In this document: piece after piece, positions 51,694-61,819 of the stretch
How positions within the stretch are numbered: position 1 is the stretch's first letter
Layout of the letters: each line of letters starts with the position of its first letter
DNA from: Billgrantia zhangzhouensis
Lineage (GTDB): Bacteria; Pseudomonadota; Gammaproteobacteria; Pseudomonadales; Halomonadaceae
Direction of reading: 5' to 3'
Length of the DNA stretch: 64,000 nucleotides
Assembly (NCBI RefSeq): GCF_021404465.1
Contig: NZ_JABFTT010000001.1
Span: forward strand, 62,001 to 126,000
Made by a program: the position numbers and the translations under genes
Notes under the pieces: generated by a model
Database searches by the model: none
What the model was told of the DNA's origin: nothing
The model's input: only the letters and a program-made list of their open reading frames with translations

Positions 51694-53208
51694 TCAGGCC
51701 ATGAACAGGCGGTAGGCGTCGTTGTCCGACTCCTTCCAGTAGCGATAGCCGATCTCGTCGAAATGCTCCTCGACGTGGGCGCGATCGCCATTGGGCACCT
51801 GCATGCCGACCAGCACGCGACCGAAGGCAGCGCCGTGGTTGCGATAGTGGAATAGCGAGATGTTCCAGTCCTGGGGTAGGTGAGTGAGGAAGTTCATCAG
51901 CGCGCCGGGGCGCTCGGGAAACTCGAAGCGATAAACTTCTTCGGCGAAGTGCTCCCTGGGACGGCCGCCGCCAAGGTGGCGAATGTGCAGCTTGGCCAGT
52001 TCGTTGTCGGTCAAGTCGACCACCGGATAGCCGGCCTCGTGCAGCTTGTCGATCACCGCCTGGCGATCCTCGCCACCCGGCTTGACCTGAACGCCGACGA
52101 AGATATGTGCCTCCTCGGGGTCGGCGTAGCGGTAGTTGAACTCGGTCACCATGCGCTTGCCGATGGTGCGGCAGAACTTCTTGAAACTGCCGGGGCGCTC
52201 GGGAATGGTCACGGCCAGGATCGCCTCACGCTGCTCGCCCAGCTCGGTACGCTCGGCAATGTGCTGCAGGCGATCGAAGTTGGTATTGGCGCCCGAGTTG
52301 ATGCACAGCAGGGCCTGGTTCTCGACACCGGTCTGCTGGATATATTTCTTCAGCCCGGCGAGCGATAGCGCCCCCGAGGTTTCCGCCACCGCCCGGGTAT
52401 CATCGAAGATGTCCTTGACCGCAGCGCACATCTCGTCGGCGTTGACGGTGATGACATCGTCGACCAGATCGCGCACGACCTTGAACGGCACTTTGCCGAT
52501 CTGCGCCACCGCCACACCCTCGGCAAACACGCCGACCTGATCGAGGGTCACGCGCTTGCCGGCCGCGAGCGCCGCCTTGAGACAGGCGCTGTCCTCGGCC
52601 TCGACGCCGATCACCTTGATATCGGGGCGCAGATACTTGACGTAGGCCGCCACGCCGGCGATCAGGCCGCCACCGCCCACCGGCACGAAGATCGCATCCA
52701 GCGGCCCGGTGTGCTGGCGCAGGATCTCCACGGCCACGGTACCCTGGCCGGCGATCACGTCGATGTCATCGAAGGGAGGAATGTAGGTATATCCGTGCTC
52801 GGCGATCAGCTCCTGAGCATGCTCGGCGGCGGCAGCGAAGGCATCGCCCTTGAGCACCACCTTGGCCCCCCGGGCACGTACCGCCTGGACCTTGATCTCC
52901 GGCGTGATGCGCGGCATGACGATGACCGCCTTGACTCCCATCAGCTTGGCTGCCATGGCCAGCCCCTGGGCATGGTTACCGGCCGAAGCGGCAATGACAC
53001 CCTTGGCCTTCTGCTCCTCGGAGAGCTGCGCCATCTTGTTGTAGGCGCCACGAATCTTGAACGAGTGGACCGGCTGCAGATCCTCGCGCTTGATCAGGAT
53101 CTGGTTGTTGAAGCGGCGTGACAGGAAGGGAGCCGGAGAGATTGGCGTTTCACGTGCGGCTTCGTAGACGTGAGCCTGGAGGATCTTCTTGACGGTGGCT
53201 TCGAGCAT
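51694..53208 (-). CDS. ilvA: Threonine ammonia-lyase, biosynthetic
   Basis: A 504-residue PLP enzyme making 2-oxobutyrate from threonine for isoleucine synthesis. The PLP lysine is in HSFKIRGAYNKM, the substrate loop in ASAGNHAQGLA and the phosphate-binding loop in PVGGGGLIAG. Two C-terminal ACT-like domains (about 325-504; ILAVTIPERPGSFKKFCRTI and YRFEFPERPGALMNFLTHLP) are the allosteric sites for isoleucine/valine, so this is the biosynthetic form. The start MLEATVKK at 53208 fits the family; the upstream frame is intergenic. Confidence 0.96.
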   Translation of the reverse strand: MLEATVKKILQAHVYEAARETPISPAPFLSRRFNNQILIKREDLQPVHSFKIRGAYNKMAQLSEEQKAKGVIAASAGNHAQGLAMAAKLMGVKAVIVMPRITPEIKVQAVRARGAKVVLKGDAFAAAAEHAQELIAEHGYTYIPPFDDIDVIAGQGTVAVEILRQHTGPLDAIFVPVGGGGLIAGVAAYVKYLRPDIKVIGVEAEDSACLKAALAAGKRVTLDQVGVFAEGVAVAQIGKVPFKVVRDLVDDVITVNADEMCAAVKDIFDDTRAVAETSGALSLAGLKKYIQQTGVENQALLCINSGANTNFDRLQHIAERTELGEQREAILAVTIPERPGSFKKFCRTIGKRMVTEFNYRYADPEEAHIFVGVQVKPGGEDRQAVIDKLHEAGYPVVDLTDNELAKLHIRHLGGGRPREHFAEEVYRFEFPERPGALMNFLTHLPQDWNISLFHYRNHGAAFGRVLVGMQVPNGDRAHVEEHFDEIGYRYWKESDNDAYRLFMA

Positions 53209-53311
53209 CCTGACGTTTCCAAGAGTGGCGCAGAGGGGGCGGCAGCCTGTGCTGCACTGCAGAGAACCCCTATAGGTAGCATTTCCGCTACCTTGTCGTC
53301 CAGCGGACGCG

Positions 53312-53340
53312 TCGGCAGCAAGCGCAACGTGGCCTATAAT
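53312..53340 (+). promoter_or_regulatory. Promoter of rpiA
   Basis: Consensus -10 TATAAT (53335-53340) with a weak -35 TCGGCA (53312-53317) at 17 bases. It lies 36 bases before the rpiA start. Confidence 0.65.
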
Positions 53341-53376
53341 GGCGCGGCACCCGCCATCCACTGATACGAGCAAGAC

Positions 53377-54051
53377 ATGACCCAGGACGAACTGAAGGAC
53401 GCCGTGGCCGCCGCCGCCATTGCCGAGATCGAACCGTGGCTCAAGCGCGATACCATCCTTGGCATCGGCACCGGCTCCACCGCCAACCTGTTCATCGACC
53501 GCCTGGCACGGCTACGCGACGACTTCAAGGGCGCCGTGGCCAGCTCCGAGGCCAGCGCCGAACGTCTGCGCCGCCATGGGATCGAGGTGTTCGAACTCAA
53601 CAGCGTGGGCACGGTGCCTTTCTACATCGATGGCGCAGACGAAGTGAATGCTCACTTACACATGATCAAGGGAGGCGGCGCGGCACTCACCCGCGAGAAG
53701 ATCGTGGCCGCCTGCGCCGAACGCTTCATCTGCATCGCCGACGCCTCGAAGCGCGTCGAGCGCCTGGGCGCCTTCCCGTTGCCCGTGGAGGTGATTCCCA
53801 TGGCCCGCTCCTATGTCGCACGCGAGCTGGTCATGCTGGGTGCCGACCCGGTCTATCGCGAGGGTGTGGTCACCGATAACGGCAACCAGATCATCGACTG
53901 CTTCGAGTTCATGATCGACGACCCGGTGACCATGGAGGCACGCCTCAACGCCATCGTCGGGGTGGTCACCAACGGCCTGTTCGCCGCGCGCGGCGCCGAC
54001 GTGCTGCTGCTGGGCACCGAGCAGGGCGTAGAGCGCCTTACTCCTGCCTGA
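53377..54051 (+). CDS. rpiA: Ribose-5-phosphate isomerase A
   Basis: A 224-residue isomerase of the pentose-phosphate pathway. Motifs are [13 protein letters not shown] (phosphate site), [20 protein letters not shown] (catalytic Asp and Lys) and [14 protein letters not shown]. It is divergent from ilvA, an arrangement also seen in other Gammaproteobacteria. Confidence 0.96.
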   Translation: MTQDELKDAVAAAAIAEIEPWLKRDTILGIGTGSTANLFIDRLARLRDDFKGAVASSEASAERLRRHGIEVFELNSVGTVPFYIDGADEVNAHLHMIKGGGAALTREKIVAACAERFICIADASKRVERLGAFPLPVEVIPMARSYVARELVMLGADPVYREGVVTDNGNQIIDCFEFMIDDPVTMEARLNAIVGVVTNGLFAARGADVLLLGTEQGVERLTPA

Positions 54052-54077
54052 TCACCGCCAGAGGGGTAAGTAGAGGC

Positions 54078-55382
54078 TCACTCACTGGGCAGCAGGCGTT
54101 CCAATCCGGCCAGAGTGAGCGCCAGCGCGCCGCGATTGGCCGCCACCACCGCCAGGCCGGCCTCGGCCAAGCGGTGGCGCTCGGCCTCGTCGAGGAACAG
54201 GGTAACGAGAGTATCGGCCAGCATGGCGATACCACTCACTTCGACCAGCGCGCCGCCCTGGCGCAAGGTCTCGGCCACGTCGGCGAAGTTGGCCAGCTCG
54301 GGGCCGGTCAGTACCGGCACGCCCATCGCGGCCGGCTCGAGCAGGTTGTGTCCTCCCACCGGCACCAGGCTGCCGCCGACGAAGGCCAGGTCGGCAGCGC
54401 CGTACAGGGTGAGCAGTTCGCCCATGGTATCGCCCAGATACACCGCGGTACGCCCATCCGGCCATTCGCCACGGGCACGCCGCGCCAACGCCATGCCGCG
54501 CTCCTGGACGAGCTCGGCCACCGCCTCGAAGCGCTGCGGATGGCGCGGCACCAAGATCAACAGGGCATTGGGATAGTGCTGACGCAGGCGGGCATGGGCC
54601 TCAAGCAGTTGCTCGTCTTCGCCGGGGTGGGTCGAGCCAGCGACCCAGACGGGGCGTGAACCAAGGCGCGTGCACAGTAGCTTGCTGGCCTCGCTCGTCG
54701 CAGCGTCCGGCGTCAGGTCGTACTTGAGCGACCCTACCACGTCGATACGCGTCGTCGGCATGCCCAGCGCACGGAAGCGCTCGGCGTCACCGCGGGACTT
54801 GGCGGCCAGCCAGTCGAGCTGGGCCAGGGCCGACGCCATCAAGGGCCGCAGGCGGCGGTAGCTACGAAAAGCACGCGGCGATAGGCGGCCGTTGACCACC
54901 GCCGTGGGCACGCCGCGGCGGCGGCATGCCGTCAGCAGGTTAAGCCAGATTTCGGTCTCGAAGAAGATGGCGAGCTCGGGCTCCAGCCGCGCGACGAAGC
55001 GCTGCGCGGCACCAGGGAAGTCGAGCGGCAGGAAGCGATGCTTAATGCGTTCGGGCTCCCCGGCCAGGCGCTTTGCTTCCACCAGAGCCTGTACCCGCTC
55101 GGCGCCGGTGGCGGTCATGGTGGTGATCACCAGACGGCGATTCGGATAGTGCGCCAGCAGCGCCTCCACCAGCGGGCGGGCGGCTTGTACTTCGCCCACC
55201 GAGGCACAATGCAGCCATATACTGGGCATTCCGGCCGGCTGACGCGGTATCAGCCCCAACCGCTCACGCCTCAGGTTGGTGAGCGCATGCTCACGCCAGA
55301 CCCGCTTCCAGATCAGAGGCGAGAGCAGATAGAGCGCCGCCGAGTAGAGCCAACGAGGCCAGCGGCTAGGGGGCCTGGGCAT
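54078..55382 (-). CDS. waaA: 3-deoxy-D-manno-octulosonic acid transferase (Kdo transferase)
   Basis: A 434-residue inner-membrane glycosyltransferase adding Kdo to lipid A precursor. An N-terminal anchor (YSAALYLLSPLIWKR) and the catalytic region WLHCASVGEVQAARPLVEAL (general-base Glu) are followed by FFETEIWLNLL, WVAGSTHPGEDE and FVGGSLVPVGGHNLLEPAAM. The ATG at 55382 shares one base with the hldE stop (TGATG). The open frame extends far upstream but that part is a shadow of hldE. Confidence 0.94.
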   Translation of the reverse strand: MPRPPSRWPRWLYSAALYLLSPLIWKRVWREHALTNLRRERLGLIPRQPAGMPSIWLHCASVGEVQAARPLVEALLAHYPNRRLVITTMTATGAERVQALVEAKRLAGEPERIKHRFLPLDFPGAAQRFVARLEPELAIFFETEIWLNLLTACRRRGVPTAVVNGRLSPRAFRSYRRLRPLMASALAQLDWLAAKSRGDAERFRALGMPTTRIDVVGSLKYDLTPDAATSEASKLLCTRLGSRPVWVAGSTHPGEDEQLLEAHARLRQHYPNALLILVPRHPQRFEAVAELVQERGMALARRARGEWPDGRTAVYLGDTMGELLTLYGAADLAFVGGSLVPVGGHNLLEPAAMGVPVLTGPELANFADVAETLRQGGALVEVSGIAMLADTLVTLFLDEAERHRLAEAGLAVVAANRGALALTLAGLERLLPSE

Positions 55383-56812
55383 CAGCTCTCGCGATCGAGA
55401 ATGGTAGCGATCATGGCAGTGGTGGAGACGCCGTCCTCGAAGCCCAGCACCTTCACTTCCCCCCCTGCGGCGCGCACCGCATCGCCACCGGCGATCTCGT
55501 CGGCACGGTAATCGCCGCCCTTCACCAGCACGTTGGGCAACACCGTCTCGATCAGGCGCTGCGGAGTGTCTTCGCTGAACGGTACCACCCAGTCCACCGC
55601 ACCGAGGCCGGCCAGCACTTGCATGCGACGGGCGAGTGGATTGATCGGGCGCTTGGGTCCCTTGAGCCGGGCGATGGAGCCGTCGTCGTTGACCGCTACC
55701 ACCAGCCGGTCGCCGAGTTGCCGGGCGTGCTCCAGGTAGGCTACGTGACCGGCATGCAGGATATCGAAGCAGCCGTTGGTCATCACCACCCGTTCGCCAC
55801 GCAGTTGGGCGGCGCGCACCGCCTCGATCAGCGGCGTCTCCTCGATGACGCCGAACTCGGCCAGCTTGTCGCCATGCACCGCCGTGTAGAGTTCGGCGAT
55901 GGAGAGCGTCGCGGTACCGGGCTTGGCCACCACCAGGCCGGCCGCCAGGTTGGCCAGGGTCATTGCCTCGGGGAAACCATGGCCGGCCGCCAGCGCCAGC
56001 CCCAGCACGCCGATCACGGTATCGCCGGCGCCGGTGACGTCGAACACTTCGCGCGCCCGGGTCGGCAGGTGCAACGGCTCGTGATCGCCACGAATCAGGG
56101 TCATGCCCCGCTCGCTGCGGGTAATCAGCAGCGCCTCTAGCTCGAGTTCGGCACACAGTGCCGCTCCCTTGGCGGCTAGTTCATCCTCATCGCGGCAGTG
56201 GCCGACCACCGCCTCGAATTCGGCCAGGTTGGGCGTGATCACGCTGGCGCCGCGATACTTGATGAAGTCGTTGCCCTTGGGGTCGATCAACACCCGCTTG
56301 CCCGCACCGCGCACCAGTGCGATCAGTTCCTCGACCCGGTTGAGGGTGCCCTTGCCGTAATCGGAGAGGATCACCAGGTTGCAGTCGGGCAGCCCCTGCT
56401 CGACCCGTGCCAACAGCCCATGGGTATCGAGTTCGCCCAGGCCATCCTCGAAGTCGAGCCGGATCAATTGCTGGTTGCGGCTCATCACCCGTAGCTTGGT
56501 GATGGTGGGAATGCCGGAGCTGCTCTCGAAGTAGGTGTCGACGCCAGCAGCCTCCATGCGCTCGACCAGCCGGCGGGCGTTGTCATCGTCGCCGACCATG
56601 CCGCTGAGCGCAGCGTGGGCGCCCAGTGAGGCGATGTTGAGCGCCACGTTGGCCGCTCCACCGGGGCGGTCCTCACACTCGTCCACCCGCACCACCGGCA
56701 CCGGGGCTTCCGGGGAAATACGCGAGGTGGCGCCATGCCAATAACGGTCGAGCATCACGTCGCCCACCACCAGCACGTGCGCCTGCTCCAGCGCGGTCAG
56801 GTCAAGCTTCAT
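55382..56812 (-). CDS. hldE: Bifunctional D-glycero-beta-D-manno-heptose-7-phosphate kinase / heptose-1-phosphate adenylyltransferase
   Basis: A 476-residue two-domain protein (RfaE). The N-terminal ribokinase-fold kinase (about 1-320) has GDVMLDRYW, the [16 protein letters not shown] loop and the catalytic base in [11 protein letters not shown]. The C-terminal nucleotidyltransferase (about 340-476) has [20 protein letters not shown] with the HxGH motif. It makes ADP-heptose precursors for the LPS core. Its start overlaps the end of the upstream GT9 gene by 11 bases. Confidence 0.96.
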   Translation of the reverse strand: MKLDLTALEQAHVLVVGDVMLDRYWHGATSRISPEAPVPVVRVDECEDRPGGAANVALNIASLGAHAALSGMVGDDDNARRLVERMEAAGVDTYFESSSGIPTITKLRVMSRNQQLIRLDFEDGLGELDTHGLLARVEQGLPDCNLVILSDYGKGTLNRVEELIALVRGAGKRVLIDPKGNDFIKYRGASVITPNLAEFEAVVGHCRDEDELAAKGAALCAELELEALLITRSERGMTLIRGDHEPLHLPTRAREVFDVTGAGDTVIGVLGLALAAGHGFPEAMTLANLAAGLVVAKPGTATLSIAELYTAVHGDKLAEFGVIEETPLIEAVRAAQLRGERVVMTNGCFDILHAGHVAYLEHARQLGDRLVVAVNDDGSIARLKGPKRPINPLARRMQVLAGLGAVDWVVPFSEDTPQRLIETVLPNVLVKGGDYRADEIAGGDAVRAAGGEVKVLGFEDGVSTTAMIATILDRES

Positions 56813-57902
56813 CGGGTCGTTCCTCTTCCTTGCGATCGTCGTCCGAACGCATCAACAGCGCATCGAGCTGCTGAACGACGTCGTCAATGCGAATCAGTGA
56901 CATGGCATCAGGGTGGCGCACGCGCTGTCCCCAGGTGATCCCGTCGAGCTCGCGATGCATGTAGGTCCGCACGGCGTCAGGGTAGCGGTTGACCACGAAA
57001 TCGCGCCATAGATAGGGGGCCGCGCGATCCGGATTGGTCGTGGCAAACAGGCCTACCACCGGTGTGCCCATGGCATTGGCCATGTGCACCGGCCCGGAGT
57101 CGGGAGCGATCACTACCCGGGCACGGCCGATCAGGGCCAGCAGCCCCTTGAGCGAGGTGGCGCCAATGGCATCGATCACCGCCTCCGGACGTGACAATAC
57201 AGCGATGCGCTCGCCCATCTCCCGCTCCTGCGTACTGCCACCGCCGGTGAGCACGGTCTTGAGGCCGTACTGCGCCCAGGCATGCTCGATGACGGCAGCG
57301 TAACCCTCGGCCGACCAGTTGCGGAAATTGCGCAGTCGAGGGTTGGCACATGGGCTCATCAGCAGATAGGCCGCGGCACCGGTCAGCGCCGCAGCCTCCT
57401 CAAAGGCCGCATCAGGCACCGGCAGGTCCCATGTCAGCGAGAGATCCTTCACCCCCAGCAGGCGGGCAAAGTCGAGAAACGACTCCAGCACATGGGCACG
57501 CGGATGTGGTGCCAGCTGGCGATGGGTGAACCAGTGCTGGGCATCCTTGGCGCGCGCCTTGTCGTAGCCCACCCTCACGTCGGCCTTGAACCCCAGCGAG
57601 AGCACACTGGCCCGCAGCGCCTGCTGCATGTGCAGCAGCACGTCGAAGCGAGTGTCGCCGAGCTCACGCCAGAGCCGGCGCATACCGGCAAGCCCCGAGG
57701 CCTTGTCGTAGACGACGAACTCGACCCCCGAGAGGCCGGCCAGTAGACTGTGTTCCGCCTTGCCGATGATCCAGGTGATACGAGCGTCGGGCCACTGGCG
57801 CTGCAGTGCGCGTACGGTGGGTACCAGATTGCACACGTCGCCGAGGGCGGAGAGTCGCAGCACGGCGATATGGCACGGTTGGGCAGGCAGAGGATGCTTC
57901 AT
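56802..57902 (-). CDS. Glycosyltransferase family 9 (LPS heptosyltransferase-like)
   Basis: A 366-residue GT-B fold protein. GT9 features are [20 protein letters not shown] at the N-terminus (ADP-heptose acceptor-domain loop), [32 protein letters not shown] and the donor-site [20 protein letters not shown]. WaaC or WaaF-like activity is probable; core position is unknown. The start could be ATG 57902 or ATG 57938; neither has a good ribosome site. At 57902 the start codon overlaps that of the divergent Kdo kinase gene. Confidence 0.88.
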   Translation of the reverse strand: MKHPLPAQPCHIAVLRLSALGDVCNLVPTVRALQRQWPDARITWIIGKAEHSLLAGLSGVEFVVYDKASGLAGMRRLWRELGDTRFDVLLHMQQALRASVLSLGFKADVRVGYDKARAKDAQHWFTHRQLAPHPRAHVLESFLDFARLLGVKDLSLTWDLPVPDAAFEEAAALTGAAAYLLMSPCANPRLRNFRNWSAEGYAAVIEHAWAQYGLKTVLTGGGSTQEREMGERIAVLSRPEAVIDAIGATSLKGLLALIGRARVVIAPDSGPVHMANAMGTPVVGLFATTNPDRAAPYLWRDFVVNRYPDAVRTYMHRELDGITWGQRVRHPDAMSLIRIDDVVQQLDALLMRSDDDRKEEERPDEA

Positions 57903-58611
57903 GCACTTGGCAACATGTCGAACGGGAAAGGTTTTCATTCTATATGATGCGGACAGTGTATGTGACGCCGAGTCGGCGCCACAAATCGGACCCGCACTGT
58001 TCGAGCCCGACCATTGGCACCGCGCAGGAGGGGTAATCGGTGCCGCCCCCGGCCGCGGCAGCAGTCTGTTTCTCGATATTGGAGGCGAACAGTGGGTGCT
58101 GCGCCGCTATCGCCGCGGCGGGCTGATCGCCAAGGTGAGCGAGAGCCGCTATTTGTGGACAGGGCTCGAGCGCACCCGTGCCTTTCGCGAGCTGCGTCTC
58201 ACCGCCCATCTCCACGCTCGGGGCCTGCCGGTGCCACGGCCGGTGGCGGCCAGCGTCACCCGTCATGGGCCGACCTACACGGCGGCGCTGATCACCGTGC
58301 GCATTCCCGGCGCCCGCACCCTGGCCGAGCACCTGGAAGGCATCGAGCCGTCGCTGCTCGAACGGGTCGGGGCCACCGTACGCCGTTTTCACGATGCCGG
58401 CCTCGACCACGTCGATCTCAATGCGCGCAACCTGCTTGTCGATGCTGCCGACACCGTCTGGCTGATCGATCTCGACCGCTGCCGGCTGCGCGCCCCCGGC
58501 CCGTGGCGCGAGACCAACCTCGAACGCCTCGCACGCTCGCTGGCCAAGTTCGGCGGCGCCGAGCACATGGCGGCGATCCGCCGCGGTTACGCTTCCGAAG
58601 AGACCGACTGA
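57901..58611 (+). CDS. 3-deoxy-D-manno-octulosonic acid kinase (KdkA) family protein
   Basis: A 236-residue lipopolysaccharide kinase of the eukaryotic-kinase-like InaA/WaaP group. The nucleotide-binding lysine region is replaced by LRRYRRGGLIAKVSESRYLW, and the catalytic loop HVDLNARNLLVD and metal loop WLIDLDRCRL are clear. KdkA phosphorylates the single Kdo of species with a one-Kdo inner core. ATG 57901 has AGAGG eight bases upstream and gives the family length; the frame is open further upstream but that is a shadow of the GT9 gene. Confidence 0.85.
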   Translation: MHLATCRTGKVFILYDADSVCDAESAPQIGPALFEPDHWHRAGGVIGAAPGRGSSLFLDIGGEQWVLRRYRRGGLIAKVSESRYLWTGLERTRAFRELRLTAHLHARGLPVPRPVAASVTRHGPTYTAALITVRIPGARTLAEHLEGIEPSLLERVGATVRRFHDAGLDHVDLNARNLLVDAADTVWLIDLDRCRLRAPGPWRETNLERLARSLAKFGGAEHMAAIRRGYASEETD

Positions 58612-58637
58612 CGCACCTTGCCACGCTCGGGCCGTTT

Positions 58638-59783
58638 CTAGCCTCTGCCAGAGTGCCCCTCTTCCGCAGCATACGCTTCGATCAAGGCTTTAACGTGTGT
58701 CGTCACATCGAAATGAAGTGAGGCCCTGGCACAGGCGGCCTGGCCCAACCGCTGCCGCAACGCCGCGTCCTGCCCCAGCTCAGCCAGGGCTTCGGCCCAG
58801 GCCACCGGGTCATGCGGCGCTGCCAGGCGCCCGCAGCCGGCCTCCAGCAGCTCGGGAATCGCCCCGCTGTCGGCACCGACGATCGCCTTGCCGGCGGCCA
58901 TGGCTTCGACCACGGTAAGGCCGAAGGCCTCGTTGCGCGATGGCACGCAGACGATGTCCAGCGCTTCGAAGAGGCGCGGCAGATCGGGGCGGAAGCCGGT
59001 AAAGGTTACGTGCTCCACTAGCCCCAGTTCGACCACCCGCGCACGCAACCGTGCCACATAGACCTCATCGCTGCCCTCACGGGCCGTCAGGCCACCGATC
59101 AGTACGCCGTGCCAGCTCAAGGAGGGGGCGCATTCACGCAGCCGGGCAAGGCCTTCCAGCCATACCTCATGTCCCTTGCCATCGGTCAAGCGGCCCGGCA
59201 GGCCAATCGCCACCTGGCCAGTGGCCACGCCCAGTTCCTGGCGCAACGCCCTGCGTGCCACTTCGTCCAACTGTGGACCGTAGGGTGTCAGGTCGATGCC
59301 CAGGTAGAGCCGCCGAATCCGCTCGGACGGCAACGGAAAGGCCGCCAGGTTGCGCCGGCGCGTTGCCTCGCTGATGGCGAACAGTCGTGTGACGCGGCCA
59401 TAGGCCCAGCGATGGTAGAAGTCCTTCTTCGGCCGAGTAACCCCCATGTGATCGGTAAAGAACAGCCTGAGCGTCGGTCGCAGGGTTGCCAGCAGCGCTC
59501 CCAGGCGCAGATCGCTGGACTTGTGGCAGTGCAACACCTCGATTCGATGGCCTCGAAGGTAGGCCAATATGCGCCCCGCCTGCAGCAAGGCCCGCCCCCG
59601 GGAAGGCATCGTCAGCGGCTCGATGCCAGCCGCCGCCAGGCTCTCGGCGACCCGAGAACCGGCCAGCGCCAGACCATGGGCCTCCCACCCCTGACGTTGC
59701 AGCTCGGGTATAATCCGCGCAGGATACATTTCGAGACCGCCCCAGCCATCCGAGAGGCAGATGTGCATGACCTTGTACGACAA
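58638..59783 (-). CDS. Glycosyltransferase family 4 protein
   Basis: A 381-residue GT-B transferase. The N-terminal acceptor loop is MHICLSDGWGGLEMYPARII and the donor-site block is CVPSRNEAFGLTVVEAMAAG (EX7E), with IGLPGRLTDGKGHEVWLEGL in between. TTG 59783 is taken as start because AAGGAG lies eight bases upstream, while the first ATG (59768) has no such site. It is part of the LPS-core cluster; the sugar is unknown. Confidence 0.9.
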   Translation of the reverse strand: MSYKVMHICLSDGWGGLEMYPARIIPELQRQGWEAHGLALAGSRVAESLAAAGIEPLTMPSRGRALLQAGRILAYLRGHRIEVLHCHKSSDLRLGALLATLRPTLRLFFTDHMGVTRPKKDFYHRWAYGRVTRLFAISEATRRRNLAAFPLPSERIRRLYLGIDLTPYGPQLDEVARRALRQELGVATGQVAIGLPGRLTDGKGHEVWLEGLARLRECAPSLSWHGVLIGGLTAREGSDEVYVARLRARVVELGLVEHVTFTGFRPDLPRLFEALDIVCVPSRNEAFGLTVVEAMAAGKAIVGADSGAIPELLEAGCGRLAAPHDPVAWAEALAELGQDAALRQRLGQAACARASLHFDVTTHVKALIEAYAAEEGHSGRG

Positions 59784-59824
59784 GGCTGTCTCCTTCGTCG
59801 GTCAACCGGGGCTCGGGAGCCCAG

Positions 59825-60934
59825 ATGACGTCTTCTTCCAGCGTGGCCGGTCGCCACGCAACGGATCAGTCGCCGCACATCCTGGTGGTGCGCAACGACA
59901 AACTCGGCGATTTCATGCTCGCCTGGCCGGCGCTCGCCTGCCTCAAGGCTGCCGCCCCGGAGGCGAGGATCAGTGCCCTGGTGCCGGCCTACACGGCACC
60001 GCTGGCCCAACAGTGCCCGTGGATCGACGCGACCATCATCGACCCCGGTGACGGAGCCGGGAAGGCGGCACAGCGCAAGCTGCTGGACCGGCTCCGCGAC
60101 GAGCGCTTCACGGCCATGCTGACGCTGTTCTCCACCCCACGCGTCGGCTGGCTGGGCTGGCGCGCCGGCATTCCGCGTCGCGTGGCGCCCGCCACCAAGT
60201 GGGCGCAGCTATTCTACAACCATCGTATCGTCCAGCGCAGGTCGCGCTCGGCCAAGCCGGAGTACCTGTACAATATCGAGCTCGCCGAGGCCCTGCTCAA
60301 AGCCGTAGGACGCGCCCCGGCTCCCCGCCCGACCCCACCTTTCTGGCCACTGCCTCCCGCCACGGCAACCGCCCGGCGCGAGTCGATCGCCGCCGAGTTG
60401 GCCCTCGATACGCGCGTTCCCTGGCTGTTTCTGCATGCCGGCAGCGGCGGCTCGGCGGTCAACCTGACCCCGGCCCAGTACGCCGAGCTGGCGATGACCG
60501 TCGATTCGCGTCTTGCCGACCAGGACACCCGCCCGCAGTGGCTGCTCACGGCCGGCCCCGGGGAGGAGTCGGTCGCGCAGGAACTACGCGATTCGCTCGG
60601 CGCCAGGGGGCTCCAAGCCGTGGTGCTGCCGCCGCGCCAAGGCCTCGCCGACTTCGCCCTGGCGCTTGCCGCCGCTGACCTGTTCATCGCCGGCTCCACG
60701 GGGCCGCTGCATATCGCCGGCTGCCTGAACCTTCCCACGGCGGGCTTCTACCCGGCACGGCGCTCGGCCACGGCGCTGCGCTGGCAGACCTGCAACGACG
60801 AGTCACGCCGGCTCGCCTTCAGCCCTCCCGCAGCAGCCGGCGAAAGCGACATGGCAGCCATCGATCTCGAGGCCGCCGCCGCCGGGATCAGTGCCCTGGT
60901 GCATCGTCGGGTGGCGGCGGAGTCCGCGTCCTGA
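59825..60934 (+). CDS. Glycosyltransferase family 9 (heptosyltransferase-like)
   Basis: A 369-residue GT-B protein. The N-terminal loop HILVVRNDKLGDFMLAWPAL and the donor-site segment FIAGSTGPLHIAGCLNLPTA identify GT9; FLHAGSGGSAVNLTPAQYAE is the central phosphate loop. The usual D-S-G-x-x-H donor motif is GSTGPLH here. The 3' end overlaps the convergent GT2 gene by 47 bases. Confidence 0.88.
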   Translation: MTSSSSVAGRHATDQSPHILVVRNDKLGDFMLAWPALACLKAAAPEARISALVPAYTAPLAQQCPWIDATIIDPGDGAGKAAQRKLLDRLRDERFTAMLTLFSTPRVGWLGWRAGIPRRVAPATKWAQLFYNHRIVQRRSRSAKPEYLYNIELAEALLKAVGRAPAPRPTPPFWPLPPATATARRESIAAELALDTRVPWLFLHAGSGGSAVNLTPAQYAELAMTVDSRLADQDTRPQWLLTAGPGEESVAQELRDSLGARGLQAVVLPPRQGLADFALALAAADLFIAGSTGPLHIAGCLNLPTAGFYPARRSATALRWQTCNDESRRLAFSPPAAAGESDMAAIDLEAAAAGISALVHRRVAAESAS

Positions 60935-61667
60935 TCCACAAATCGGCATACTTGGCGAAAGTGGAATGTGCCGAAAGCAACGCCAGCAATAGGCCTTGGC
61001 GACCATCGAGGAAACCCGCGCGCAGCAGGTACATGCGCAGGAAACAACCCAGGCCGTGTACGAGCCCGGCCGAGAGGCTGCCCTGCTTGCCACGCGCAGC
61101 GCGCTGCTCGGCCCAAGCCTGGGCGTAGTGGGCCGATTTCTCAAGGTAATGGCGCAGGTCGCGATAGGTATAGTGCAGCAGGTCACCTTCGAGCGCCTTG
61201 ACCGGTAATCCGCCCGGGTTCTGCAGTTTTTCGTGGACCAGGGCATCATCGTAGCCCGCCTTGCCTCGGGGATAGAGGCGTGCGACCCGGTCGGGATACC
61301 AGCCGGAGTGGCGAATGAAATCGCCGAAGCACCAGGAGAGGCGCGGCAACGTGTGAATCGCCGGCTCGCCCTGGGCCACGGCGGCCTGGATGCTGTCGCG
61401 CAGTTCGGGCGTCACCCGTTCATCGGCATCGACCATCAGGATCCAGTCGCTCTCGACCATGGCCTCGGCACGCTGACGCTGCACACCGAAGCCCTGCCAG
61501 TCGGCATTCACCATGACCTTGCCAGTGAACTCGCGGGCAATGTCACAGGTCGTATCGACGCTGCCGGCATCCAACACCACGATCTCGTCGGCCCAGCGTA
61601 GCGTTTCCAGGCAGGCGCGCAGGTGGTCGGCCTCGTTCTTGACGATCAGTACGACAGCCAGGCTCAT
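60888..61667 (-). CDS. Glycosyltransferase family 2 (LPS core, WaaE/KdtX type)
   Basis: A 259-residue GT-A transferase. The N-terminus SLAVVLIVKNEADHLRACLE, the nucleotide region ADEIVVLDAGSVDTTCDIAR, the DxD-like ILMVDADERVTPELRD and the RHSGWYPDRVARLYPRGKAG segment match WaaE-like beta-glucosyltransferases that modify heptose I. The ATG at 61667 follows GAGGAA. It overlaps the convergent GT9 gene at the 3' end. Confidence 0.88.
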   Translation of the reverse strand: MSLAVVLIVKNEADHLRACLETLRWADEIVVLDAGSVDTTCDIAREFTGKVMVNADWQGFGVQRQRAEAMVESDWILMVDADERVTPELRDSIQAAVAQGEPAIHTLPRLSWCFGDFIRHSGWYPDRVARLYPRGKAGYDDALVHEKLQNPGGLPVKALEGDLLHYTYRDLRHYLEKSAHYAQAWAEQRAARGKQGSLSAGLVHGLGCFLRMYLLRAGFLDGRQGLLLALLSAHSTFAKYADLWIRTRTPPPPDDAPGH

Positions 61668-61819
61668 CGGCCATTCCTCGTCGGTTCGCGGCTGGCCAGT
61701 GTACTGTTGCAGCCATGAGAGCGGCAAACCGGCGGGTTGCCCATCGGCCTGACGATTCGTGGTACAAGTCGGGAGCGGCTTGTAAGCTGGGAGTCGAATT
61801 CAATGGAAGAATCCGCCAC

